Of a DNA stretch of 64,000 nt, positions 15,301-23,671 are shown piece after piece (position 1 is the stretch's first letter; every line of letters starts with the position of its first letter). A model generated the notes under the pieces. That model was not told the DNA's origin. It was given only the letters and a program-made list of their open reading frames with translations, and searched no databases. The stretch is from Sinotaia quadrata (Eukaryota; Mollusca; Gastropoda; Architaenioglossa; Viviparidae). A program made the position numbers and the translations under genes. The stretch covers positions 73,643,571 to 73,707,570 of the forward strand of contig CM054183.1 of NCBI GenBank assembly GCA_028829895.1. Direction: 5' to 3'.

Positions 15301-16749
15301 CTGCAGATCTTGAGGCTGAAGGCATTTGTCACTGATCTTTTGAGGTTGACTGGTATCTTGCTGAGGTGCTTCTGTATGTTGTTCATTGAATGTCTGCTTA
15401 CACTTTATTTTAAACTGCTTTGGGGTGTCTGCAGTATCATTTGCCATATCGTGCTGAATTTTCACATCACCCTTAACTATAACTGTTATCTCATCATTAT
15501 TTTGTAAAATTTCTATAGCACGATGATAAATATCTAATCCATGACTCTGAAGCTGGACTTCCTCATTTAAATGTGATACAGGACTAGTTTCAGAGGTGGT
15601 AATCAAAATTGTTGGTGAGCTCATGGTCTCCTTATGAACAGTGTCTTCCACAGCTTTCTGTTCATATACTTCAATGGCTTTGATCTTTGAATTAAGAGTG
15701 CCAGTTAAAAAATGATTATCAGCTGCAGTGCTGGATAAAATGGATGCTTCTGTATTAAGTATTTTTGAAACTTCTGTCCCACTGATATCTGTGAACATAC
15801 CACCAACATTACCTGAGCTGTCAGTTGTCTTTTGAGAGCACTGGGTAGAGGTATCACTTTCTCCTTTGCAAAATCTCTTTAATGTCCTGACTGGTGATGC
15901 AGATCCATTGGAGGAAAATGTTTTCTTGATACGACCCATTAATGAATCTTGAATAGGTCTGGTAACTCGAGTAGTTTTGGGCATACCATTTTCTAAAAAT
16001 ACAGTCTCCAGGTGAGTAGTGAAACCTTCAGGACCACGAAGTAGCAGGACAACTGGTGCAGCAACTGGAATTGCTTTTAAGATCTCAACTGCACTTTCAT
16101 AACTCATATCCATTAGGTTGATATCATTTATTCTTAAAATAATATCACCCACCTATAACAAAAACAAATACAAACCAATAACTTAAGAAATAGCAAGTAT
16201 TAAAGTAGCAAGAAGTAATGAACTAAATATTTAAAACATGGACGCTGAAAAATACAGAACTAATTCTGTTAATATAAAATGTCAGATGCACACAAAATCT
16301 AAAACAAAAATTAGAATTTCTCAAGTATCAACAGGGTTTGATACCACATTCACTGACCTCTGAGGTCAATGATGTCATTTCAGGATTTGATAAACACTCT
16401 ACTAGTAGACCTTACTTATCACAAATGTATTAGTTTTAAGTATTAGTTAATTATAATTATTATTAATGTTTTTATTAAGTATGGATAAAAAATTCAAAAA
16501 TAAAGAATTCTGTAAAATAATTAAAATATATAAACTTATAATGATACTGCATAGGAATTCTTATTGTAATTAGGAAATGGTGTAACTATTGCCCCAGCAG
16601 TGCTTGGGGGCCTTTCAACAGCAGAGGCCTAATACTTGTTCCTTTATAAAAAAAAAATTGTACTTGAAATTTGAAAACTATACATGTGATTAAGCTTATC
16701 AGTGCACACAACAAGTTAATTCTCTGTGGAGCTGAGAGAGAGGGAGAGG

Positions 16750-16818
<69 letters not shown>

Positions 16819-18981
16819 CGTGCGTGCATGCGTATGGAAATGGGGGTGGGAGGCATTTTACATGTTTCGCAAGCATTCCAAGTTATGCTACTGTAATGAG
16901 GGGTTCCATTTTGCAAAGGCTTTATGGCTTGATTCTTTTTTTAAAAAGTAATAGTTGATTCATACTACATTAATATTAAATGTAGTAGAAAATGCTAAAT
17001 TGAATCTGCTTAGACCAGGTGAAAAATCTGAATCAGTCTATGAAATAATGTCATAAGAAGAATTAAGACTACCTTGATACTAAAGGCTGGTTGCAAATTA
17101 TAGGCTTTAGAGTTAGTTATATAGGTGAACTTTACACCGGTGAGAATTACAGGCTCTAAGTTAGTTATATGGGTGAACTTGACACTGGTGAGAATTATAG
17201 TTAAAGTTATTTATGTGGGTGAACTTTACACTGGTGAGAGTTCTAGGGTATGTTTTTGGAATTCCTGTTTTCAAATGAGACATATCATGAAGAATGTCCC
17301 GAATAAAACTATTATACCCTATTAGGTGCAAATTTAGGATGTACTAAACACTTTGTCAAAAGTTATTTTTCTAATTCAGTCTGACTTATATTTATAGTCT
17401 ACCTCATATATGCACAGTGTACTTCTTATTTTTATACAGTAATTCAAAACATTAATTCCAAACTAAATGGACTACAACATGTTGACACTTAAACACTTCT
17501 GCCTAAGTGATTGAACATCTGTCATCTTATTCCCTTATAAATCTATATAAATGTTTCTATTCATGAAATCTCTAATTTTTTGTTAATCATATTTGATCCT
17601 TAGTGTTCCATGAGCTAAAATTAGATGTTTAGGATGAATGAATGAATCTGGGCTGGTAGAGTCTGACTACATCTGTTCAAAGGGCCTATGACAGTGTCAG
17701 CTGAACCAAGACATGTAAATCATAAGAAGGAAAATTGTGGGACAATTCTAAAGTGTTGCCATGAATGTGCTGCGAGTGAAACTTTGCGGGCTGGACAAGT
17801 GGCCAAAAAACAGGTCATGACATTTTACCTTATCTCCTCTCTCTCTCCTTGTTTCATTCCATGATGAACAGGTTTCTTTTATATATTGTTAGGACAGAGA
17901 TATTCCTTTGAATACTTATTGTTAATTAGTAGAGTATAAGAGGCTATTCAAACTGTAATTGTATTTGTTAATTGTTATAATTGTTATTTCTTATTCCTTC
18001 TTAAGTATACTATTCACATTGTATGTTTGGGATAGTAGTGGATAGATGGGGTTTTGTAGAGTCAATTGTTAATTAAGTATGAATGAATCGAAGTGAATAG
18101 AGAATTATTTATTAATATCACGTCTAATTACAGTGGGATATGAGTAGGTAACTCATCGAAAATATTGATCTAAAATAGATTCCACACACTGGTAATTGGT
18201 TATGCATTGTTTAATGATAATTAGTCATGTTAATAATTATAACAAGGAAAAGGTGTAAATATTAACCACACACAGATATAAGCAAAGTATGACATCTTCA
18301 ATTTGACCTTTCAGACAATTAATGTATGTGTCAATAAAGTGTGAAATGATGCTATGGGATTTTTCTTTCATATCTAATCAGTTCAAATTAAACAGAAATT
18401 TGAATTAATTATTTAAACATACTGTTATTTAAGAAAAATAAATTGGTGCTGTTTTAATAATATAAATTAAAATAAAAGTTGACTTATCTATTTTTGAACT
18501 AAGTTCCAAAGTAGCAAGTTTATTATGCACATGAAGTAAAGGGCTATAAATTTTATTTATTTTAGTTAATGTGTGTATTATCGCATATATAAAATGTAAA
18601 CTAACTCACCAGGTTCATTAATATTTAAAAGTCTTTTTGTAACTATATTCTCAATCATTACAAGGACAACTATTGCACAGTAACAAGTAACATAAAATAA
18701 GTAGTAACACTTATTATTATGTTATACTGATCCACACACCTGTACAAGGAACAACTATTGCTCATAACATAAAATAACTAATAACAGTTATTATTATGTT
18801 ATACTGATCCACACACCTGTACAAGGTTGCTCTCCTCAGCCACGCCCCCTGCAACAAGATCTGCCACAACTACAAATGGCTTATGCATGCGTTGTTTGAC
18901 GAGAAAGCCCAAACCACCATGCTGTTGTTTGATAAGCTTCACTCGAATTGTGTTAGGCAAAAATTCAGTACTTGAAGGCAT
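1025..18981 (-). CDS. NOS: Neuronal-type nitric oxide synthase, N-terminal 690 residues (8 exons, 3' part outside window)
   Basis: NOS makes nitric oxide and citrulline from arginine, using heme, tetrahydrobiopterin, zinc, flavins and calmodulin. The eight exons join in phase to 690 codons. Residues about 12-98 form a PDZ domain with its GGLGF carboxylate-binding loop at 22-26. A beta-finger follows, with ETVF at 104-107, matching the nNOS segment that docks on PSD-95/syntrophin PDZ domains. A Ser/Thr/Gln-rich linker runs to about 395. The dimer zinc motif is C411-TPER-C416, the heme ligand is Cys497 in [16 protein letters not shown] is at 539-547, and the arginine-binding Glu674 lies in GWYMGTEIG. 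Compared with vertebrate nNOS the linker is about 85 residues longer. The last exon ends at a GT donor after NILE, so the calmodulin site and the FMN, FAD and NADPH domains lie left of the window. The family call is very secure; the 5' end of the transcript is unknown. Confidence 0.96.
1689..2988 (+). pseudogene. Decayed copy of a multi-copy orphan protein gene (zinc-finger-like N-terminus)
   Basis: Conceptual reading on the plus strand gives a recognisable but frame-broken protein. A Cys-rich start has FCYICGEYT near 1735, [10 protein letters not shown] near 1870 and CYFCAID near 1983. It is followed by [22 protein letters not shown] near 2235-2300, [18 protein letters not shown] near 2446, [14 protein letters not shown] near 2512, FTKYPCFLC near 2665, and [22 protein letters not shown] then [12 protein letters not shown] up to a stop near 2985. 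From memory, this architecture belongs to an intronless uncharacterised protein present in many copies in arthropod and mollusc genomes, probably mobile-element derived. At least five frameshifts or stops (about 1722, 2190, 2330-2400, 2500, 2640 and 2830) make it non-functional. It lies in NOS intron 7 on the opposite strand. Function is unknown. Confidence 0.75.
3672..3860 (+). other. Purine-rich stretch with a charged coiled-coil-like open frame
   Basis: A GA-rich tract gives a 62-residue Glu/Arg/Lys-rich frame, then [11 protein letters not shown]. It could be a fragment of a retroelement gag-like coiled coil or simply a low-complexity purine tract within NOS intron 7. No start context or partner domain is seen. 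Confidence 0.25.
4965..5460 (+). repeat. Possible solo LTR or promoter/poly(A) remnant
   Basis: A TATAAAG box (5228-5234) is followed about 110 bases later by AATAAA (5341-5346), in GC-richer DNA than the surroundings. CTGAAGCCC near 4973 recurs inverted as GGGCTTCAG near 5200. This order resembles the U3-R-U5 plan of an LTR. I could not define TG...CA ends or a target duplication, so the limits are approximate. Confidence 0.3.
5720..5859 (-). CDS. NOS: NOS exon 7
   Basis: It encodes residues 586-631 plus two bases of Lys632. [16 protein letters not shown] and [14 protein letters not shown] match the oxygenase core, including the FDVLPL segment near the substrate pocket. The acceptor is TTTGCAG and the donor is AA|GTAGGG, completing Lys with the first base of exon 8. 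Confidence 0.95.
7251..7346. repeat. Compound (GT)n-(GA)n microsatellite
   Basis: About 20 GT units run directly into about 24 GA units with small interruptions. Open frames across it (TH, LS repeats) are artefacts. Confidence 0.98.
8553..8899. repeat. 27-bp minisatellite, about 13 copies
   Basis: The unit has the core AAATTCTTACTGTGGACTGA followed by CTTGGTT. Variants (TTCTTACTG, TTCTTATCA, CTTCTCATT) recur every third copy, giving an 81-bp higher-order unit between about 8580 and 8740. It lies inside NOS intron 6. Confidence 0.95.
9311..9452 (-). CDS. NOS: NOS exon 6
   Basis: It completes Arg538 and encodes residues 539-585. [19 protein letters not shown] and [15 protein letters not shown] are near-invariant NOS oxygenase motifs. 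It ends EFTE at phase 0 on a GAG|GTAACA donor; the acceptor is TTTCAG. Confidence 0.96.
9453..11063 (-). other. NOS intron 5: nothing recognised
   Basis: The intron is 1611 bases of AT-rich sequence with a small CA run near 10974. No repeat array, mobile element or further exon is seen. Confidence 0.65.
11064..11155 (-). CDS. NOS: NOS exon 5
   Basis: It encodes residues 508-537 plus two bases of Arg538: [17 protein letters not shown] then [13 protein letters not shown]. This is the conserved stretch following the heme cysteine in all animal NOS proteins. The acceptor is TCTAG and the donor is CAG|GTAATT. Confidence 0.95.
11156..11685 (-). other. NOS intron 4, GC-AG type, 530 bases
   Basis: The 5' splice site on the minus strand reads CAG|GCAAGCC and the 3' site TCTAG|GTATTT. 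No GT donor near the end of exon 4 preserves the conserved SKLQ-VFDAR junction. GC donors are a known minor class and usually have a strong CAG upstream, as here. Confidence 0.85.
11686..11848 (-). CDS. NOS: NOS exon 4 (heme-ligand cysteine)
   Basis: It completes Arg453 and encodes residues 454-507. The peptide runs from [10 protein letters not shown] to [23 protein letters not shown], where Cys497 is the axial thiolate ligand of the heme. The acceptor is TTGCAG. The only donor consistent with the conserved SKLQ-VFDAR junction is CAG|GCAAGC, a GC donor rather than GT. Confidence 0.95.
11849..13233 (-). other. NOS intron 3 with a long CA microsatellite
   Basis: The intron has 1385 bases. Besides the CA array it has two near copies of a segment reading AATGAGAAAATATACCA to AGAAATGACACTC (12460-12525) and a short CAC/CA run near 12785-12815. 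Confidence 0.7.
12181..12309. repeat. (CA)n microsatellite, interrupted then pure
   Basis: The first 60 bases are CA mixed with CG and TG steps. The rest (about 12243-12308) is nearly pure CA of about 33 units. It is intronic. Confidence 0.98.
13234..13370 (-). CDS. NOS: NOS exon 3 (zinc-binding CxxxxC segment)
   Basis: It encodes residues 408-452 plus two bases of Arg453. It begins [14 protein letters not shown], giving the CxxxxC pair that shares one zinc across the NOS dimer, and ends [11 protein letters not shown], which is highly conserved in the family. The acceptor is TTTTCAG and the donor is CG|GTACAC (phase 2). A 90-bp tandem repeat begins about 24 bp upstream of the acceptor in intron 2. 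Confidence 0.95.
13371..15096 (-). other. NOS intron 2
   Basis: The intron is 1726 bases. Its acceptor-proximal half is the tandem repeat listed below. The donor-proximal half is AT-rich with a small palindromic stretch of AACATGTTTT-type motifs near 14756-14790 and nothing else recognised. Confidence 0.65.
13394..14180. repeat. 90-bp tandem repeat decaying into ~45-bp sub-repeats
   Basis: Three near-identical 89-90 bp copies begin at 13394, 13483 and 13573. Further right only the sub-motif AAGTGAAAATGTATATAAAT recurs at irregular spacing to about 14180. The array starts about 24 bases from the exon 3 acceptor. Confidence 0.88.
15097..16152 (-). CDS. NOS: NOS exon 2 (second half of PDZ, beta-finger, linker)
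   Basis: It encodes residues 56-407 (352 codons, phase 0 at both ends) between a TATAG acceptor and a GAG|GTAAAT donor. It opens with VGDIIL, which continues the PDZ fold from exon 1, then [17 protein letters not shown] and PKTTRV of the beta-finger. From about residue 125 it becomes a Ser/Thr/Gln/Asp-rich, probably disordered linker with no domain I recognise. Its last 25 residues (PKKFTKL...[12 protein letters not shown]) line up loosely with the start of the nNOS oxygenase domain. In mammals one exon carries the whole PDZ domain, so an intron inside it differs. Confidence 0.93.
16752..16830. repeat. (GT)n microsatellite
   Basis: About 31 GT units are followed by GTGCGTGC steps, preceded by a short GAGAGG tract. 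The antiparallel open frames across it are artefacts. Confidence 0.98.
17095..17248. repeat. ~50-bp degenerate tandem repeat, 3 copies
   Basis: The core GGTGAACTTTACACTGGTGA plus GAATTATAGGCT and TTAGTTATAT recurs three times with small indels, inside NOS intron 1. Confidence 0.8.
18658..18826. repeat. ~77-bp tandem duplication overlapping the exon 1 donor site
   Basis: The segment from TACAAGG through ACAACTATTG, ATAACATAAAATAA and TTATTATGTTATACTGATCC to ACACACC occurs twice. The second copy ends at the exon 1/intron 1 boundary. The CTTGTACAG|GTGTGT donor (minus strand) is therefore present both at 18817/18816 and at 18740/18739. Confidence 0.85.
18817..18981 (-). CDS. NOS: NOS exon 1 (first coding exon; first half of PDZ domain)
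   Basis: It encodes residues 1-55. The ATG at 18981 is preceded in frame by a TAG three codons upstream, so it is the most likely start. The peptide has IRVKLIK followed by GGLGFLV, the PDZ carboxylate-binding loop of nNOS. It ends in ...NLVQ at phase 0, at a CAG|GTGTGTGG donor. The last bases of the exon and its donor lie in a short tandem duplication (18658-18826), which creates a second identical donor downstream. A 5' untranslated exon may precede it. Confidence 0.93.
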
Positions 18982-19200
18982 TGTAGACTAAGTATTTTTA
19001 TTCAGATTATCTAACAAATGTATAATGTAGATCTGTAGACTTCATCAGAAAATAAATGGTTTCATTCCAATGCAACTAGCAACAAAATAAAAGAAAATAA
19101 ACCTAAAAAGTACAACAAAATATTTTCAAATGTATTTCTTTGCTCAGTTCCACGAATTTGGCTTGCAAATAGAATAAATTATCATATCAATCACTCAATG
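18982..19200 (-). other. Sequence immediately upstream of the NOS start codon
   Basis: An in-frame TAG precedes the ATG, and a weak TACTTAG acceptor-like site lies 6 bases upstream of it. The start codon could therefore sit near the 5' edge of an exon whose untranslated part is elsewhere. No TATA box or CpG cluster stands out. Confidence 0.35.
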
Positions 19201-19656
19201 TCACTTGAAAGAATCAGATGTTCTGACACTTGAAAGAGTTCAATGCTCTGACACTAGAAAGAGTTCAATGCTCTGACACTAGAAAGAGTCAATGCTCTGA
19301 CACTAGAAAGAGTTCAATGCTCTGACACTAGAAAGAGTTCAATGCTCTGACACCTGAAAGGGTTCAATGCTCTGACACTAGAAAGAGTTCAATGCTCTGA
19401 CACTAGAAAGAATTCAATGCTCTGACACTAGAAAGAGTTCAATGCTCTGACACTAGAAAGAGTTCAATGCTCTGACACTAGAAAGAGTTCAATGCTCTGC
19501 TGCTAGAAAGAGTTCAATGTTCTGGTACTAGAAAATTTTAATGCTTTGCCACTTGAAAGAGTTCAATTCTCTGTCACTTGAAAGAGTTCAATGCTCTTTT
19601 GATTGAAAGAGTTCATTTCTCTGTCATGAAAGAGTACAATGCTATGTCACTTGAAA
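19201..19656. repeat. 25-bp minisatellite, about 18 copies
   Basis: The unit core is AGAGTTCAATGCTCTGACAC with TAGAA. The central copies are nearly identical and both ends decay (CTTGAAA variants). It lies about 220 bases upstream of the NOS start codon. Confidence 0.95.
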
Positions 19657-19823
19657 GAGTAGGTCCACTTTATACAAATCCTGAAAAAGAAAACAAAATT
19701 AATCAAATGTGAATGTCAGCAAAATTCAAAACAATCAATTGTTCTGCTATCAATTGGTACTGTTTCATATGACTTACAATAAAGAAAATAAAATTAAATT
19801 TATTAAACTGTACGATGGCAATG

Positions 19824-20800
19824 CCACTTAGTTAATGGATATTACCATAAAGAATTAATTAATTATCCAAAACTAATTACAAGTGATGGGAATCTTAATT
19901 TATTTTATTAATGATCCTCCAGCAGATACCACTTGTCTCTCTCACTTGGTGGATATACCAGCATTGTAAATATTTCCTCTCATCCACAACATTAAAGATA
20001 ATATTTTACTGTCATACAATCTGTCCATAGGTGGAACATTTCTTACTAAAGGAGAAGACAAATTCATCTTTAATCTATATTTAACGAGCTCCCACCCACT
20101 TTCTTCTCCAACATAAGATTATCAATATGTGTAAGAAGGTCAATAAATTTAACAATACATTTATTAAATGAACAATCAAATATACATTTGACAAAGACAA
20201 TGAAATAGATTATTGACATAAATATTTCCATGAATCTGCATTTGGATAATTTTATAACTACACAGTCTTTCATAAATACAATTCAACAATACAAATCGCA
20301 GGATAGTCTTATCAGAAGACAGAAATGGAGTTATTAGAGATAAGTAATAATAATATTTATGTAACCTGATTCAGCATGGTCTTAAAAGTTCTTTGCACAC
20401 TTTGCCACAATTTATAGTTCAGTTCAATTTCATTAGTTCCACATATGTCATATGCATGTGAAAAACACTGTTCCACTACTTAGAATTAACATGGACACTT
20501 TTTTTTTTTTTAAAAACTATGTCAATTCCTTCAAACAGAACAATAAATGTAGAGCTGTTCAATAATTTCTCTACACAGGAAATTGTTTGGGCAGTCACAA
20601 ATCTTGCCATCACACATCAGTAGAGTGCAGTGATCCTACACTTATACACCTTTTCTGCCGTTAATCAGGGGCTGTCATAGAAGTTTACCAACAATAGATC
20701 AGGTTATATAGCACATTAAAACAGGCAACTGGAAAGACTACTTGCTCACTGAAAAATATAATGAAGGGGCAAACCTAAATTTCCAGTTTATCACTTTATA
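19824..20800. repeat. Dispersed repeat family, copy A (~1 kb)
   Basis: Collinear and clearly homologous with 35396-36450 in the same orientation. Shared blocks include CTTAGTTAATG, AATCTTAATTTATTTTATTA, GATCCTCCAGCAGA, TTTAATCTATATTTA, AATAAATTTAACAAT and GAAATGGAGTTATTAGA. No coding potential or termini are recognised. Confidence 0.85.
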
Positions 20801-21571
20801 ACTCCATTCTGTCTTACATTTCAGTGTCAACTTAACAGATTCCTGCAATGGTATTTATTAGCCTGATGCACACACATGGCAAAATAAATACAGCATATCA
20901 AACAATGTCAAGTTTTCAGCAAACTACATGTACATGTGAACAGCCTAGTTCAACATTTGTAGGAATAAAAGTCAACTCACATAGTACATTTCTACAAGTA
21001 TAGAACATGAGTATAACATATCAATAGTAAAAATACATGAAATATTTCTAAGCCCATTCTCTCTCAACCAATCAGTAAATTCACTATCAAGCTAATGGCC
21101 ACCTTTCAAAACCCATAGTTCTTCTTTGTTACTTCAATAAGTGATTAGACAGTAGATTTTTCTACAGCAAGTAAACTTTTTAATCTCAGTCCATTGGCTG
21201 GTCTTGTTCTCGTAAATCATAACCATTGGATAATAAAAACAACTCACTAGTTTGCATTACATCAGCAAATCTTGCATTTGCTTCAATTCAGACACTTTCA
21301 AACATACCATCATCATAAAGAGTACCCAAGTTTGGGTTACTCTGACAATTTAACAACTTATATAACAATTACATTTTAAAATAGGGACAGGCAAATTAAC
21401 TCTGCCACAAACTAATGTAATATTTAAAACAGAAAATAACTACTGATTATAACTGATCAGAGATTTAATGTTTGGCAATAATTGATAAAGAGTATATTTT
21501 ATGTTTAAAATAAATTTAATAAAATACATGACTAAAATCTTTGTTAAGTTCTTGTGTGTACAAAAAAAATA
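20801..21571. other. Intergenic, nothing recognised
   Basis: AT-rich sequence without repeats, open frames or motifs I can support. Confidence 0.5.
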
Positions 21572-22220
21572 CTTTATCTCAGTGGTGCACAAACTCTGGC
21601 CCGCTATGTCCAACGAAAAAGTCAAATGTTTACTCATACACTGTGCACGATTTAAGGCTATACCGAAAAAGTCAAATGTTTACTCATACACTGCGCACGA
21701 TTTAAGGCTATACCGAAAAAGTCAAATGTTTACTCATACACTGTGCACGATTTAAGGCTATACCGAAAAAGTCAAATGTTTACTCATACACCGTGGACTC
21801 TACAATACTGTTTTGTTCAACAACGGACGAACGTTATTTGTCTGCTGTCTCGTTCAACAGTAGCAGCGGCTAAGGTTTCTAAATATAAAGCGTCATTATG
21901 AGACGAAGCATCAAGATTTCCCACAACGTTGTCAGTGATGAACGAACAGCTCCAATTGAATCTCTGAGGCGTTCGCTGAATTGCCAAGAGAACATTTTCA
22001 CTGACTTTGTGAAAGTTGACGTACTATAACATTTTTAGAATGAGTTAGTATGCAACTTCTTTGTCTTAATTATAGTCTTAATCGTTATTTGTGTGTTCTT
22101 AGATGTGATGTCTATCTTGTGTGGGACGATTTTGATATTCACTTTTTTGTGGGCCCGACGGTTTCGACAAGTCAGAGTGTAGCCCCTGACTAAAAAAGTT
22201 TGTGCACCACTGCTTTATCT
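21572..22220. mobile_element. Complete non-autonomous hAT-type element with 8-bp target site duplication
   Basis: A perfect 16-bp terminal inverted repeat, CAGTGGTGCACAAACT at 21580-21595 and its complement at 22197-22212, bounds a 633-bp element. Both sides are flanked by the identical octamer CTTTATCT (21572-21579 and 22213-22220). An 8-bp duplication plus CAG...CTG ends is the hAT superfamily signature. The interior has no intact transposase, only short stretches (for example ASRFPTTLSVMNEQL near 21906) that may be remnants. A 50-bp tandem repeat fills the left quarter. Confidence 0.92.
21613..21792. repeat. 50-bp tandem repeat inside the hAT-type element, 3.6 copies
   Basis: Copies start at 21613, 21663, 21713 and 21763. 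Each contains CGAAAAAGTCAAATGTTTAC and GATTTAAGGCTATA. Internal copies differ at only one or two positions. Confidence 0.95.
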
Positions 22221-23403
22221 TTTCATGTAGTTTGGTACTTGAAGGCAATATATAATTTTAGAAAAATAAAAATAGAATGAGTAATAGAGTAAATAAAATT
22301 ATATCCATTATTTTTACTGAGAACAGGATAGTTGTTTTAGAATAGTCGTACCCAAGGGTGTAGTCCTAAAAAAGAAGTGGGGGGATGCCACCAAAGACCG
22401 CAGAAAAGATTTCTTCCCATGTTATTTACCCCTTTAAGTGGCAAACCCCGCCCCTCGTCCTCGCCATGCTTGAAATGTGCACAAATGTCATTCTGCCATT
22501 GTAAGTGAACCCGAGTTAAGTTACCAAATGACATGCCCAAGTACATGTATTGATGATACACTGAGTATCTGGCGGCTGGCCATTGATCAAATTCTGCTAA
22601 CATGGATTTTTGGAACAAAAGTACTGGGGGATGCATCCACTTCATACAAAAATGTAAGGAGACATCACATCCCTCCATCCCTGCCCCAATACACCTCAGG
22701 TCATACCCATTTCTGTAAATTATCATCTTGGGAAAGACAATAGAAAACCACCATCAACTTCAAAAGGAATACTTTGGCAACACAAATACGTTATAGTTAA
22801 GTTCAAAACATGGATGAAATGTAAATTTGTTTAAATGCTATGTCTTTATCAACAATAAAGCAAGTCATTATACTATTAGCTTTGTTTATCACCTTTTTGT
22901 TGACATAAGTAATAAAACTACACAAGTAGTATGCATAAAATAACTTAATCTTACCAGTGCTGCATCAGAAAACTGGAAAAATATCAGGGAGCACCCCCAA
23001 AACATCAAATCAAAGAAACTTGTATATCTATGGCTGACATCGATTCACCACCACCAACAACAACCACTATTAATGAACATTAATGTTGACATCTGATATC
23101 ACCAATCCGAAACAAATTGGTCTTTCAGAAGGATGGGATTGGGTGGGGATGAAGAATGAGGGAACAGAAAATAATGAACATTTACACAAAATTGTGTCAT
23201 GCTGAAGAAAAAAACCTTTTCAGAATTTTGTATTATCATCATTAAATAAAAATGTGCTTTTAATCTTTTAATTTATACTGTCAGTATGGAATTAAAATTT
23301 GTAATAATAGAATCATCTGCTCATAAAATCAGTTTTGTCATATGTATAATAAAAGTTAAATCATTATTCATGAGACTTACATAGCACAAAGAGGATGTGC
23401 TGC
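22221..23403. other. Intergenic; a GC-richer segment at 22340-22740 of unknown nature
   Basis: The part 22340-22740 is richer in G and C than its surroundings and gives a 129-residue open frame on the minus strand. That frame has no recognisable motif and looks like old repeat sequence. The rest is AT-rich with nothing recognised. Confidence 0.4.
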
Positions 23404-23505
23404 TTAGAATTATGGAGTTCACTTTTGTTGATGTTACTTCAATCATACTGACATTTAGAATTATGGAGTTCACTTTTGTTGATGTTACTTCAATCATACT
23501 GACAT
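23404..23505. repeat. 51-bp exact tandem duplication
   Basis: Two identical copies start at 23404 and 23455, beginning TTAGAATTATGGAGTTCAC and ending CATACTGACAT. A few bases of a third follow. Confidence 0.97.
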
Positions 23506-23621
23506 TTAGAATTCATATTTTCTAAAAATATTTATGGCATACAGAGCACAATAGAAAATTAATATAAATCAAATCACTCAAGTTTGAGTGTTAATTAACA
23601 CACTAACAACAAAAAGTGACT

Positions 23622-23622
23622 G

Positions 23623-23668
<46 letters not shown>
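23622..23668. repeat. (GT)n microsatellite
   Basis: About 23 pure GT units. Confidence 0.98.

Positions 23669-23671
<3 letters not shown>

Larger units (their letters stand above)
16153..18816 (-). other. NOS intron 1, interrupting the PDZ domain
   Basis: The intron is 2664 bases, phase 0, between NLVQ and VGDIIL. It contains the GT microsatellite, a ~50-bp repeat near 17095-17248 and the donor-proximal duplication, all listed separately. The rest is AT-rich with no coding signal. Confidence 0.8.
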
